Assembly (NCBI GenBank): GCA_027475525.1
Contig: JAMWFC010000070.1
Location: 558,001-622,000, forward strand
Reading direction: 5' to 3'
DNA from: Macrolepiota albuminosa
Lineage: Eukaryota; Basidiomycota; Agaricomycetes; Agaricales; Agaricaceae
Length of the DNA: 64,000 nucleotides
Under the pieces are notes generated by a model that did no database searches, was not told where the DNA came from, and saw nothing but the letters and a program-made list of their open reading frames with translations. Of the stretch, positions 53,068-64,000 are shown piece by piece; position 1 is the stretch's first letter; each line of letters opens with the position of its first letter. Position numbers and translations under genes: made by a program.

Positions 53068-55274
53068 ATGTCTTTTTTAACGCGCAAATCGTCGTCCAAT
53101 TTCCTTGTGCCGCCTTCTGCACCTTTCCACAAACGTAGCGAGCGCTCGGCGCGGCAGCAAGATATAGATGACTTCTTGTCTTCAGACCTTGAGGTTTCTT
53201 TCGCGTCTACTGTCTCCATACACTCTCCGCCACGCAGACATACTTCTTTAGCCCCTGAGGAGGATTATGCAGAAGCCATGGATATCTCTCCTGCACCACT
53301 GCCTAAGACGTCGCTGAAGGCGAAAACTCGACCACGCGCGTTTACCAGTGGCGCAAGACTCTTCGGGAACGATTTGAGTAACGGAAATCAAGGACTTATG
53401 CCTAGTCCCTCGATAGATCCTTCACCTTCCGTCAAGTCATCGGCTTTGAGAAAGACACAACGTCCTGTTTTGCCAACTGAATGGCTTATGGTTGCGCCCA
53501 AAACTGTAGTAAGTAGAGCGTTCTCTCAACCAGGCAACGCGTGATTGACAACTTGTCAGCCTCCCGCAGCGCCCGCTGTAGTGGATGATGCAATGGATGT
53601 GGATACTTCATACGTGGCTGACCAGCCCGCCGCCACAGTATATTCTTTCGTTCCCACTCCTGCCTCTGCCTTGCCAACTGCCACCTGTTTTGACAATCTC
53701 TTCTTCGATACCATGTCACCCCGTCGATCACTTGGTGATGGGCTTTCTGATCCTGAACCTAAGTCGCCTGAACTTGTCCGGAATTTCGAAATTGATGATT
53801 CGTCTTCACCCATGCAACCTTCTCCTTCACAGTCGAAGCTCGAAAGGCTTGGAAGCAAAGCTCTCTTCAGCCGTTTAAACAAGCCAACTCTAGAGGGGCT
53901 GGGTGTACCATCTTCGTTCCTTAAACGTCCTCGTCGTCCTGCCCTTTCTACTATGGTGCCTCCTTCCAATGCACAATCTATTTGCACCGCGTACCCTGTT
54001 CTTGAGTCTGCCAAAGATGCACAGGACGCTTCCAGCCCTAAAGGAGCCCTCCCTGTGCGCCGCGCCTTCTCTGCATTGATTCCTCAATCAAGCTTCCTTG
54101 ATGGTATGTCTGATGAATCGTCCTTCGACGGCCCAGATATGTCGTCACCGGCGCAAGCTTACTCCAAACGCCAACAAGTAAAGACGATTAGGCGGTGTGA
54201 TGGCACGGACGATTTTAGGTCGGTCACCGGAGTTACTGCATTGAAGATAAACGAAAGCCCCTCAGCACGGTTCATGGCGGCTGGAATGCCGAGTTTTGGT
54301 GACAATGAAGCTCATGGGAAGATTTTGCCTTGTCATCGCGTGCGCGAAGACGGTCTCATGAGGATCAACTGCAAAACAGTATGTGTCGTAAAGGTTTCTT
54401 TGATTAGCTTTGTTTTTGATTTGATTTTCTACAGTTGGACGACTTGTTAGATGGCAAGTATAACTCGCAAATCGTTGACTATCACATCATCGATTGCAGA
54501 TTTGATTACGAATACGTTGGTGGTCATATTCCCGGTGCTGTCAACATCAACACCACAGCAACAGTGGAAGAACTCCTCCTCGGCCCCAGCTTGACTAAAC
54601 CTCAGCCATCAGTAAGTGGGGACGCGATTCGGAAGACGGTTTTAGTTTTCCATTGCGAATTTAGCGCCAAAAGAGCTCCTACCTTGTGCGTAATCCTCGT
54701 TCTGATTCATACTACATGCTATATGATCGACGTTTTTTTCAATAGTGCAAAACATTTGCGTGCTCGGGATCGTGCGATGAACAATCATTTATATCCCAAG
54801 ATTCATTTTCCCGAAGTCTACATTCTTGAAGGTGGCTATTGTCAATATTATAAAACGTCTCCCCACCGCTGTGATCCACAAGGCTATGTGACGATGGACG
54901 ATCCTACTCATACAGCATCCCGCCAAGATAACTTGGACCAGTTCCGCAAGGCCCGCTTTGGACGCCACAAGTCTTATGCTTATGGTGATGGACCTGGAAG
55001 GACATCTCTGACCTCTCAGCAACAGAAGAGGAATACTGCGCCCAGTACCAACCAGGTTTTCGCCGCCGCAAATGCAGCCCGCTCCCGCAGAGGTGGTCTT
55101 ATGACTCTCCAAGAAGATAGCAACACTACTGCGGATGCTGACGACACTGACACCGACCTCGGTGATAGTCCCTGCCCTCCTCCCAACAAAGGTGCTGCCC
55201 ACAAGAACAAGAGACTTGGACGTGCACCTCTTGTTCGTGCCGAGACATACAATCCTGTACGCATGGCTTATTAA
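53068..55274 (+). CDS. CDC25: M-phase inducer phosphatase CDC25
   Basis: CDC25 is the dual-specificity phosphatase that removes inhibitory phosphates from Cdk1. ATG 53068 (MSFLTRKSSSNFLVPPS) begins a long Ser/Pro-rich regulatory region with many SP/TP sites (SIHSPPRR, PTPASALP, FFDTMSPRRS, SSPMQPSPSQ) as expected for CDK/checkpoint control. The rhodanese-like catalytic domain includes YHIIDCRFDYEYVGGHIPGA, VFHCEFSAKRAPT (CX5R, Cys and Arg present), AKHLRARDRAMN and PEVYILEGGYCQYY, then PQGYVTMDDP. A Ser/Thr/Ala-rich tail ends VRMAY at TAA 55272-55274. Introns lie near 53509-53560 (PKT to PPAAP), 54380-54434 (NCKT to LDDLLDG) and about 54686-54745. Upstream in-frame Met codons at 52969 and 52993 could extend it. 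Confidence 0.92.
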
Positions 55275-56170
55275 ACGACTTTCGATGCTCACGTACACGA
55301 CGTCTCTCATGCCCGCCCCTCGGCTCCGGATGTTACTGATACTCCGAGATTACGAGGGCCACACGCCTCGCCAACTATTACCCAAGACAGACACATCTCC
55401 GCACGATCTCTCATGTTTCCAACGACGACTCACAATGCACAGCCTTAGCATACCACTCTCTTGCTGTTTGAGAGCACGCCTCTCATTCACTTCAGGTGTT
55501 GGCCCCAAGCTGTTACCGAAATCGATCACACGAAAGGGCTTCACTAAAATTGAGGCGAAAATAACGACGCAAGTCAAATACGCTTCTGGTGTCTCTTTAT
55601 CCCACCTTGTTTAATTATCTATCCGCACGCGCCATGCAGTGCAGCCATCTCACCCGATTTGTTTCGGCGTTTCTCTTTGACTGGACAATCACAAGCATAT
55701 GACAATTTTCTTATCTATTTTCTCTCATCTTTCCTCCATCTGTGCGGTCTCTTTTTTATCTTTTTATCTTTTGAATGGTAGCAACTTAGTTTGCTATGGT
55801 ACGGATATTCTGGACAGGTTCATTTATCGGTACTATATTCCCCTTTTTCCTGTCCGTCCCTATAGATCTTCGGTCCTTAGCATCATCCTACCTCCGTAGC
55901 CAGCTAGTTTCTGGCCCTCTTTCACGCAAGTATTTATAGCATCCTGCATTTTCATCGGACTGTCTAGCCAATGAGTACTCGATACAGTATGACCTGGCAT
56001 TTCTGTATTTGAGTGATTGAAAGTCTGCCTAAGAATTACGCAAAGCAAGAAATTTGTTTCAAGCGGCGGTTGAATACGCGTGGACGCGTATCTGACATCT
56101 CATCCGTTCAGACCGTCTGAATTCCGGCATTATACTTCTACTCTACGTTATATTATACGATCGTTAGTCC
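55275..56170. other. Intergenic region between CDC25 and CCT1
   Basis: 896 bp between genes on the same strand. It has pyrimidine-rich and AT-rich patches and only short ORFs that look like chance. It includes the CDC25 3' UTR and the CCT1 promoter; nothing else seen. Confidence 0.5.
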
Positions 56171-58154
56171 ATGTTCCAACGTGATCCTAGGGCAGGTGCA
56201 TTTCTTGGTGGGGACCGTGTCTCTGGCCAGGACATTCGTGATCAAAATGGTGCGTCGTAACTATTATACCTGCAGGGACATGCATTCAATCCCTTCACCC
56301 CAGTCATTGCTGCTCAATCTATCGCGAATATCGTGAAAAGCTCACTAGGTCCTTTGGGTCTTGATAAGATGCTGGTAGACAACATCGGGGTGCGTCGATG
56401 TTTTGGTTCATCATTGCATTGCGAGTATACTCATGTATATACCTACCTTTCCTAGGAGGTTACTATCTCTAACGATGGCGCTACCATTCTCTCGCTCCTT
56501 TCTGTTGAACATCCGGCTGGCCGCATCTTCGTAGACCTTGCCCAAAAGCAAGATAAAGAAGTTGGAGACGGCACAACCTCTGTGGTTATCATAGCTGCAG
56601 AACTGCTGCGACGCGCGAACGAGCTTGTCAAGGCCAAAATTCACCCGACGACTATTATTACTGGATACCGATTAGCATGCAGAGAGGCGGTGAAATTTAT
56701 GCAGGATCAGCTGAGCATCAAGGTGGATGCTTTGGGACGGGAGGCGTTGATCAATGTTGCAAAGACAACGATGTCGAGTAAAATCATCGGAAAGTAAGTC
56801 TCGTGTTGTTTCGTTCTCTTATTGTTCATTCAATGTTTTGATATCATTTAGCGATGACGATCTCTTTGCGCCGATGGCCGTGGACGCTATGATGTCTGTG
56901 CGGACGATCAATCTGCGGGGGGATATTAAATATCCAGTAAAGGCCGTAAATATTCTCAAAGCACACGGAAAGAGTGCACGGGAATCTCTCTTTGTTCAGG
57001 GCTACGCTCTGAATTGTACTGTCGCGAGTCAAGGTAAGCTTACCGTTGATCTATCTTTGTGTACGTCTTTGTCTAAGTTGATCATTAGCGATGAAAAAAC
57101 GTATTACTAACGCCAAAATTGCGTGCTTGGATATCAATCTGCAAAAGACGCGTATGCAGCTCGGAGTTCAGATCCTCGTTGACGATCCTAACCAGCTAGA
57201 GGAGATACGAAAACGGTACGCGACAATTCTCAATGCGTTGCATCTGGTTTCTAAAGGTTGTTCCCAGGGAAGCTGAAATCACATTGGAACGTATCCGAAA
57301 AATATTGGCTGCAGGCGCAAACGTTGTTTTAACCACTAAAGGTATTGATGACTTGTGCCTGAAGGAATTCGTAGAGGCTGGTGCAATGGCAGTTCGTCGG
57401 TGTAGGAAGGAGGATCTCCGACGCATTGCAAAGGCGACTGGCGGTCAGCTTGTTTCGAGTCTGGCTAACCTTGAGGGGGAAGAGTCGTTTGAAGCCAGCT
57501 ACCTCGGTACCGCTGATGAGGTAGTCCAGGAGCGTATATCGGACGACGAACTTATTCTGGTCAAGGGAACAAAAATAGTCAACTCATCTTCGATCGTGCT
57601 ACGTGGGGCGAATGACTATATGTTGGACGAGATGGAACGGGCACTGCATGACACACTTTCCGTCATTAAACGCACACTAGAGAGTGGGGCCGTGGTACCG
57701 GGTGGCGGAGCTGTTGAGACTGCTTTAAGCATCTATCTTGAGAATTTTGCGACCACCTTGGTATGTCTTGACATTATTTTTATTCTAGTGATCTTTTTAT
57801 GGAATTATTCTATAGGGATCCCGAGAGCAACTTGCAATTGCAGAGTTTGCGGGTGCTTTGCTATCTATCCCGAAAACACTTGCAGTCAACGCCGCGAAAG
57901 ATTCGACTGATCTGATTGCCAAGTTGCGGTCATACCACAATGCCGCGCAAAGTGCACCCGCTGGTGACCCCAAGAAGGTGCTCCTACGGTACGGGCTGGA
58001 CTTGATTAACGGGGAGGTCCGCGACAACGTGTCAGCTGGCGTGCTCGAACCCACGATGAGCAAGGTGAAGAGCCTGAAGTCTGCATACGAAGCCGCAGTA
58101 TCGTTGTTGCGGATTGATGATGCGATTCAGTGTGTCCCAGGCGAGTGTTGCTGA
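56171..58154 (+). CDS. TCP1: T-complex protein 1 subunit alpha (CCT1)
   Basis: A subunit of the cytosolic TRiC/CCT chaperonin that folds actin and tubulin. ATG 56171 gives MFQRDPRAGAFLGGDRVSGQ, the alpha-subunit N-terminus. It continues IANIVKSSLGPLGLDKMLVDNIG, TISNDGATILSLL, VGDGTTSVVIIAAELL (ATPase motif GDGTT), SSKIIG, LDINLQKTRMQLGVQILVDDP, NVVLTTKGIDDLCLKEF, ATGGQLVSSLANL, IVLRGANDYMLDEMERALHD, GGGAVETALSIYLENFA, REQLAIAEFAGALLSIPKTLA and the end RIDDAIQ at TGA 58152-58154. Introns are short GT-AG (for example after RDQN, after DNIG and after IRKR). The short Cys-rich tail (VPGECC) is a usual fungal ending type. The assignment to alpha rests on the N-terminus and the LDINLQK block. Confidence 0.93.
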
Positions 58155-58484
58155 TGTTTACGTCAGGCACGCATATTGACTTTGTATGACAGAATCCAAG
58201 GGAGAGCCTGACCCACATGGACATTAGGTGGTATATAGCTAAAATATGTAGTAGACGTATACAATCAATACTCTTCCGCGACGAGAGCTTTTGATGGGAC
58301 GCGTGGAGTCACGTGTGCTAGAGAGAATCAACATCGAGGCCGATCTCCCTGGTTCTGATTGTTTTTGCCACCGCCTGCTGTCCTTCCACCGCCCTTGCGC
58401 TACAAACGCGACCCTTTTTCGTCCACCGCGTCGAATAAACTCCCCTTCCCAACGACGGCGTCGACAACGACCGGCTGCGACCGC
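58155..58484. other. Intergenic region between CCT1 and APC3
   Basis: 330 bp between same-strand genes. No ORF with coding signature apart from in-frame upstream sequence of APC3 without a likely start. It should hold the CCT1 3' UTR and the APC3 promoter. Confidence 0.45.
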
Positions 58485-61332
58485 ATGCAGCACGACCTAC
58501 CCCCGTCAGTTCTACCTCATCTCGCACAACGCTACCAGTCACTCGTGTGGTCATGTCTCGACGCGGATCTCACTAAGACTGCTGTCTTTCATGCAGAGAG
58601 GTACTATTCCCTGGACAAGCACGGCCACGACTCGCGTCACCTCTATGCCACCGCCCTTCTCCGAGAAGGCCAGACATACTCTGCATTATCCCTAGTCAAC
58701 CAACCTTCCACTAATCTCTGCAGTGGCTGCTTGGAACTTAAAGCCAAATGCTGCACTGCTTTAGGACGACATCGACAGGCACGCGAGGCTCTGGAAGCAT
58801 CAATGCGCGACCAGAATTATGTCCCGTCTGGTACGTATTCTTCATTGGAGATAGATGTAAATATCGACGCGCATTTCATTCGCTAGCGTCTACAAGTCAG
58901 AGAGTTGCAAACCCATTCCCTCAAGAGGCGGCACTGCGGTGTCGATCGGGCACCATGGCACTCAAAGGCAACCTTCCCGAAAAAGCTTTGCCCAGTTTTC
59001 GACAAGCTTTAAGCCTGAACCCGCAGCTATGGGAGGCGTTTGAAGGTCTATGTGCCCTGGGTATGTTATCCTTATGATGCGTTTGGTTTATCTTGTTGAC
59101 GTCAACATTGCTGGGCATAGGATCCATACCTGAAATTGATACAATATTCCCCCCACGACCGTTACCTATCAAACGAGCACCACCAGACGACGCACCAGGG
59201 AAAGCAGTCCACGCAGTCACAGATACTGGATTTTCCACCCCAGACGCAGGTTCAACCGGTAACCTGTTTCGCACATGGAAGCCCGACGTACAACCCCAAC
59301 CATTTCGGATGGCGCCGCCACCCGGGCTGCGCGACTCAATGTAAGAACATGTCTCATTTCATGGCGAATTCGCTGACACTAAGCGTAGAGCGACTAATGA
59401 TTCATTCTACCCCGACCACTCATTCCACCAGGCCCACCGTCCGACGCGGTCACAACCTCCGAACACAGCTCAAGCCCCTATTCAGCGGCCCCTGTCATCA
59501 GCGGACGAGGCCGCGCCGAATCCCAAGAGACAGCGATCTACGGCACGCCAACCAGAGGTGATTAAGAAGACGGTGCACAACCACAAATTGAGTGTAGACG
59601 ACCCCTTGAAAAAGGCACGCGCACGCCCGGCCTTGATCTTTGCTAACATCTCATCTTCCGGTCGTCAGTCCCAGTTTACAACGTCCTCTAGGATTACTGG
59701 ACTTGGAAAGGGCAATCATGCTCAGCCCTTGATATCGAATACCGCGACACGGAGAAGTTCGAGACTACATGGTGCGACGACAGGCACAAAGCCCCCGTCA
59801 CATGCGGCAAAGGTAAGAGGAATTCTATGGAATCGTCGCGTCGTGTATTCTGCTGACAAATATTCGTGCTGCAGCCCACAGCCCGAGGAAAACGGCGACC
59901 GTCGGTAAATACGGGCTCGAAATCAGCAGAATCCGAGGCAGAGGAAGATGTGTTTACGGCTGGGAGCGAGGTTGCATACCCACCATCTCCGTCCTCGAAT
60001 GCGCCGCACTCGCCACGGTCAGAGGTGTCTCCGTCACCGAGCAGTTGGACAGCGGCACAGGAGCAAGCCGCGCAGGAGGAGTACGACGCGGAGCTGGCAG
60101 AGCTGTATCTGTACAACTTGACGCGCAAGTTTGCGGGTGCGACGCGTGCGCTGGCGTTGTATGACTGTCAGGGGTGTCTTCGGGAGCTCGAGCAACTGCC
60201 AGCTGTGCATCAGTCTTCTCCGTGGGTACTTGCGATGGTCGGCAGAGCCCATTATGAGAAACAAGATTTTGCTTCTGTGCGTTTTTGGTCCTATCGAGGA
60301 CGAGGACTCTTATCTCACATTCTCTGTCTGTATTGATAGGCGGAGCGTGCGTTCAAGGCGGTCCGGATTCTGGAACCCTATCGGCTTTGGGACATGGAAG
60401 TATATTCGACACTTCTATGGCACCTACAGCGGAACGTCGAACTATCATTTTTGGCGCAGGAGCTACTTAATATCAACCCAGAATCATCACAGGCGTGGAT
60501 TGCTGTTGGAAATCTATTTTCGCTGCAAAAGGAACGGTCACAAGCCTTGACATGCTTTCGGCGTGCTGCTCAGATGGACCCGACATGCGCTTACGCGTAC
60601 ACACTGAGTGGGCACGAGTCCATAGACGAGGATTTGGATAAGGCAATCAACTTCTTCCAATGTGCTTTACGTGCCGATTCCCGCCACTACAATGCCTGGT
60701 GAGGAGAAAGTTTATCTGTGATTGCAGAACATTGACCGACTGACAAGGTACGGATTGGGCACATGCTACCTACGAATGAGCAAGCTAAGGCTCGCGGAAT
60801 ATCACTATCGAAAAGCTGTCGAGATTCACCCAAACAATGCAGTGTTATTGGGCTGTGTGGGGATGGTGAGTGAAATGAACAGGGGATTCCCAGGGATGTC
60901 CGTTGATGATGTTTGTATTCTTCACAGGCTGTTGAGCGACGGGGTGACCGTAATGCAGCACTTGGGTTGTTTAATGAAGCAGTAAAATTAGCGCCTGATA
61001 ACGCACTGGTTCGGTACAGAAGGGCCAAGATCTATGTCTCGATTCGGAAATATGAGGTACGGCTTATCGTCCCGACGCTTGGATCACGAGCTTAATAATA
61101 TGCACAGCTTGCAGTACGGGACCTGGAGCATCTGCGGAGCACGACGCCTGAAGAGTCGAATGTGGTGTTCCAGCTGGCGAAGGTGTATCGGCTGCTGGGG
61201 AACGAGGTCAAATCTGCGCAGACGCTGGCGCTGGCGCGGGACATCTCGCCCAAGAGCCTGAGCAAGATGAAGAAGCTTCTGGACACGGTGAAGGACGAGA
61301 TGGGGGACGAGGGAATGGACGAGGGCTCGTAG
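58485..61332 (+). CDS. CDC27: Anaphase-promoting complex subunit 3 (CDC27/APC3)
   Basis: A TPR scaffold of the APC/C ubiquitin ligase that binds Cdc20/Cdh1. ATG 58485 (MQHDLPPSVLPHLAQ) starts the N-terminal TPR dimer region: LVWSCLDADLTKTAVFHAERYY, RHLYATALLREGQTYSAL, CLELKAKCCTALGRHRQARE. A Ser/Pro/Thr-rich linker follows, with a Pro-rich PTPHQ-like part and acidic segments. The C-terminal TPR superhelix has SPWVLAMVGRAHYEKQDFA, YRLWDMEVYSTLLWHLQ, INPESSQAWIAVGNLFSLQKE, MDPTCAYAYTLSGHE, YGLGTCYLRMSKLRLAEYHY, LAPDNALVRYRRAKIY and STTPEESNVVFQLAKVYRLLG, ending at TAG 61330-61332. The order Trp/Tyr/Gly in each repeat is that of CDC27. Six or more introns; no disruption. Confidence 0.9.
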
Positions 61333-61411
61333 TGTTTCTTGGAATAGTCCGGTTGGTTCGGGTTGTGACACGTGACGTGACTGGTTGGTTTGGTTGGAGT
61401 CAAGATCGCGT

Positions 61412-61418
61412 TATATAA
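61412..61418 (+). promoter_or_regulatory. TATA-like box upstream of acidic protein gene
   Basis: The sequence TATATAA lies 206 bp before ATG 61618, in the short gap after APC3. It is a plausible core promoter element if transcription starts near 61445. No proof. Confidence 0.3.
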
Positions 61419-61617
61419 GATTTTGAGGAGGAAGGGCTGTAAAACGTAGTCTGACCACGACCATGACCATCTAAGCTCCTCGTCGTCGTCTCCCCCGTCC
61501 TCCCCGTCTCTCCCATTGTGAGAATGGTCCCCCGTTCAATTAAGAACGGCGCCCTACTCTTCGCACCCGAGCTCGTCTATCGTATACACCCCCTCTGACC
61601 CCTCATCGCTGCCAACA

Positions 61618-62445
61618 ATGTCCAACAAGCTATTCAACATAGCACGCGCAAAGCTCCATCCAGGGCCCCGCGACAGCCTTAGTCTCCATCGCTGGGTCCT
61701 CATTAAAAACTCTCTAACATCCTCCGCGTCTCACATAACACCAACCTCGTCTGCATCTCCAGACGACGACACTGACGAACCAGAGGAACTCGATTCCGAC
61801 GCGTTCATGTTCCCCGATGCAGGCAAATTTGTCAGTGGCTCCACCCCAGACGGCAGCAATTCAGAAGCACAATGGCTTGACTCTTTACTCGAAACCCTGA
61901 CCGGTGACGACGACGACGACGACTTTACCGCAGTCTCTCACATCTCAATTCATGTCGAGGACGAAGACGACAACGATGACCAGCTTAGTCTCGTAGGGTC
62001 TCCAGTCTCGTCCTCTGACGACCTCCTCACACCGTCTACCTACTTTCCTCTCCCATATCCCTATCCTGTGCCATATCCACCTTTCCACCCTCCACTCATC
62101 TACCCTTATGAATTAGACCATGATTCTTCTTTTGACTCCTTTTCTTCCCTCCCATATGAGCCCCTGCCCTATTACGACGTTGAGAACTCGTCCGTCCCCG
62201 ACGCCATAGAAGACACGTCGGACGACGAGTCAACCGACGCGCCTACCACGCCTTCTCTTGGTCGGTCAAGCAACTCTTTCGCCCTTACGGACTCGGCGTC
62301 CTCTCAACCCGAGCAGAGCAGCCTGCGGCATCCTCACCCCCATGTCCATGTCGAGCCGGATGATCCCTATTTCTATCCATTCGAACTTGACCCTCTCCCC
62401 TTTCCCCATGAACACCAGTCTTATAATAACTACCAAGAGTGCTAG
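61618..62445 (+). CDS. Acidic, Ser/Pro/Tyr-rich intronless protein, unknown function
   Basis: A single-exon 275-codon frame starting MSNKLFNIARAKLHPGP in a CAACAATG start context. It is very acidic (clusters of Asp such as TGDDDDDDF, EDEDDNDDQ) with a Pro/Tyr-rich centre (YFPLPYPYPVPYPPFHPP) and a His/Pro-rich end (RHPHPHVHVEPDD). No signal peptide, membrane segment or catalytic motif was seen. The long uninterrupted frame in a gene-dense region with intron-rich neighbours supports coding. Similar acidic proteins of unknown role are common in mushroom-forming fungi. No family is assigned. Confidence 0.6.
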   Translation: MSNKLFNIARAKLHPGPRDSLSLHRWVLIKNSLTSSASHITPTSSASPDDDTDEPEELDSDAFMFPDAGKFVSGSTPDGSNSEAQWLDSLLETLTGDDDDDDFTAVSHISIHVEDEDDNDDQLSLVGSPVSSSDDLLTPSTYFPLPYPYPVPYPPFHPPLIYPYELDHDSSFDSFSSLPYEPLPYYDVENSSVPDAIEDTSDDESTDAPTTPSLGRSSNSFALTDSASSQPEQSSLRHPHPHVHVEPDDPYFYPFELDPLPFPHEHQSYNNYQEC

Positions 62446-62695
62446 TTGCTATGCTACCGTCTGTTTCCATCTCTTTATTTTTGCATCCCATGTCTTTCCA
62501 TCTTTTGACCCCCTCTCTTGTCCATGATTATCCATTTCCACTCCTCCCAGTCCATCCATCCAGTTTATCTCTTTTCGTATGGGTCTTACCGTGTATTTGT
62601 GACATAATCTGCTTTTCATAGACATAATGATTGAATTCTTTCCGAGTGCTCAGTGTCTGCCTATATATTCCGCTAGATCACTTCCGCGCAATCCT

Positions 62696-63800
62696 AGACT
62701 ATCGGAATACCTGTCTGAGGGCTGTCTAAGTCTCCTTCCGGCAAACCTCTCAAACTGCCCCCAAAAACTTGTACTGCGAGGTTGTTGAAAGCAGTAGGCC
62801 AGTGAGGTGACGGCGGAAATGGACGACATTCCAAAGTTGGGGCTAGCCAACACTGGTTAGTTTAATGCTATTTACTCTAAAAATGGAGCACATTATACCA
62901 ATCGCGAGAAGGAACGGGGCCTTGGTTTCTAGCTTATGTTTGGGGCTACTAAGAGGGTGGTCACAGGGCCGAGTCTATGAGTCAAAAAAACACCCCAACA
63001 CACCTGTCAATATAGTCCATGAGGCGATTTGCGACAAGCATTAGGAACGGGATGTGCCGCCGGTTCCAGTTCGCTTTGATGACGTTTTCATACAGCTCCA
63101 TGTCGCAATGGGGCATGAAACAGAGTGTCGGCCGTTCAAGGGTGTATTTTCCGTCCTACACGGCAATGACACCACCAGAAACTATTTGTGAGTGATGATT
63201 GGTGATTGTGGGTCCCGAAAAAGAATGAAAGGAAGGATCCAAACGCCGGAGGTAAATAAAAAGAAAACCTACTTTATTTTCGGTGAGGACGTTCATGCGG
63301 AGTGCTCCGAGGAGCGCACAATCGTCTTCCGTAAAGACAGGATCGTATAGAAAAACCTTCTCAGGTTCCTAAAGGAAAAGGTTACTTGATGCAGAACCGA
63401 GGAGGGGGGCCGGGTGGGACTCGACTGCATCCACATACAATGTTAAGGTATTGACACGAGGCAAGAAGGAATGCGAGTTGTGCGCGTGCATTTGGCGACG
63501 CGCTGGGACTTCCGAGCCCGAGGCAGATTACTTCCTCGGGGAAAGCAAGTCCCACGAAGGACTCTGATAGAATTTCTATATAGTACCGGTACACGTTAGG
63601 TTCATGGACTTTGGGCGCGGGAGCGCAGGGACGGACGGACGTTGGCACTGCGATAACCAATCGTCCTGGCCAAGCTCATCACGAAGCCGCTGTACTATGA
63701 CAGATAAGGGCTGTTTTTCCCTCTGCGCTACTTTGGACCTGCGCTTCTTGCGGTTCACAGGGACAAAATCTGCATAGAACGAAGTCGAAGTGGAGGCCAT
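62696..63800 (-). CDS. SRR1-like domain protein
   Basis: ATG 63800 gives MASTSTSFYADFVPVNRKKRR, then SVIVQRLRDELGQDDWLSQCQ. The SRR1 core is RYYIEILSESFVGLAFPEEVICLGLGSPSASPNA, QLAFLLASCQYLNI, EKVFLYDPVFTEDDCALLGALRMNVLTENK, then KYTLERPTLCFMPHCDMELYENVI and PFLMLVANRLMDYID, and a C-terminal AFNNLAVQVFGG (the family FNN block), ending at TAG 62696-62698. SRR1 proteins are best known from the circadian clock and light signalling in plants and heme-related regulation elsewhere; the fungal role is unclear. Five introns are inferred, including a small exon (RLGPVTTLL) near 62955-62985. A divergent frame on the plus strand starts at the same CATG. Confidence 0.8.
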
Positions 63801-63907
63801 GTCAAGCGCTCCGATTCGGTCAACTCAAAGGTATGAGGCTTTCAAAATCAGCAAGTACAAACAACAAGCGAGCTGGTTCAGGTTCATACTGGGACAAAGG
63901 CAGGTTG
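63799..63907 (+). CDS. Possible start of a divergent gene running off the window
   Basis: ATG 63799 opens a frame free of stops, MSSAPIRSTQRYEAFK then ISKYKQQASWFRFILGQRQ, reaching a possible donor (CAG|GTTGCT) at about 63907; the pyrimidine tract ending GGCAG near 63945 would be the acceptor. The frame has a TAG just upstream (63775-63777), so this is its first ATG. The product is not recognised. It shares its ATG with the antisense start of the SRR1-like gene, so one of the two starts may be wrong. Confidence 0.3.
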
Positions 63908-64000
63908 CTTATTACATTTTTGTTTTTTTTTTTGCAAATTGGCAGTAATCACAGGGTTTTGTGCGCCCACAGATCATCTCCGAGATACATGGCCAGTTCG

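Noticed and set aside
1..64000. tRNA, rRNA or other structured RNA genes
   Set aside because: No B-box-like GGTTCGANNCC with a matching A box and stem was found by eye; a tRNAscan-SE or Infernal run would be decisive.

Overview
The window is nuclear DNA of a filamentous basidiomycete, most likely an Agaricomycete. Genes are protein-coding, closely spaced on both strands and cut by many introns of about 50-65 bp. A DUF6593 protein, a fungal PhoD-like phosphatase, a kinase-like APH-fold protein and a Ngaro-type tyrosine-recombinase retrotransposon all fit that group. No tRNA, rRNA, CRISPR array or prokaryotic feature was seen.

Layout: POL5 (5' truncated, +) meets MSH3 (-). MSH3 is divergent from ATP12 (+). 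From 9.8 to 13 kb there are only weak small genes. Then come NTAQ1 (+), a BTB/POZ protein (+), a DUF6593 protein (+), a very large disordered protein (-), an E2 ubiquitin-conjugating enzyme (-) divergent from ASH2/BRE2 (+), a PhoD-like phosphatase (-) and CAP/SRV2 (-). A complete 6.3 kb Ngaro-type retrotransposon (32316-38585, -) lies between the 5' end of CAP and the 3' end of a mitochondrial release-factor-like gene (-). After that come MZM1 (-), a kinase-like protein (+), a small conserved protein (+), a decayed Ty1/copia fragment (-) with its polypurine tract and the start of a 3' LTR, histone H1 (+), an EI24-like membrane protein (+), SEN34 (-), an IAH1-type GDSL esterase (+), CDC25 (+), CCT1/TCP1-alpha (+), APC3/CDC27 (+), an acidic intronless protein (+) and an SRR1-like protein (-).

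The host genes are mainly housekeeping: ribosome biogenesis, mismatch repair, assembly of mitochondrial complexes III and V, mitochondrial translation rescue, H3K4 methylation, cell-cycle control, tRNA splicing and actin turnover. They are not a pathway cluster. The adjacency of CDC25, CCT1 and APC3 is noteworthy but may be chance.

The strongest unexplained signal is technical. Between 7.6 and 42.3 kb, 21 unrelated sequences are each duplicated in direct, spacer-free tandem with a unit of exactly 77 bp, plus one near-exact case with the same period. In every coding case checked, removing one copy restores the reading frame or the gene model. A constant unit length in unrelated sequence points to unmerged k-mer overlaps (k=77) between contigs, not to biology. 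Several one-base frameshifts in conserved genes lie in the same stretch. Gene models between 7.6 and 42.3 kb should therefore be read with one copy of each pair removed. Four well-supported GC-AG introns in four different genes are a separate feature of interest.
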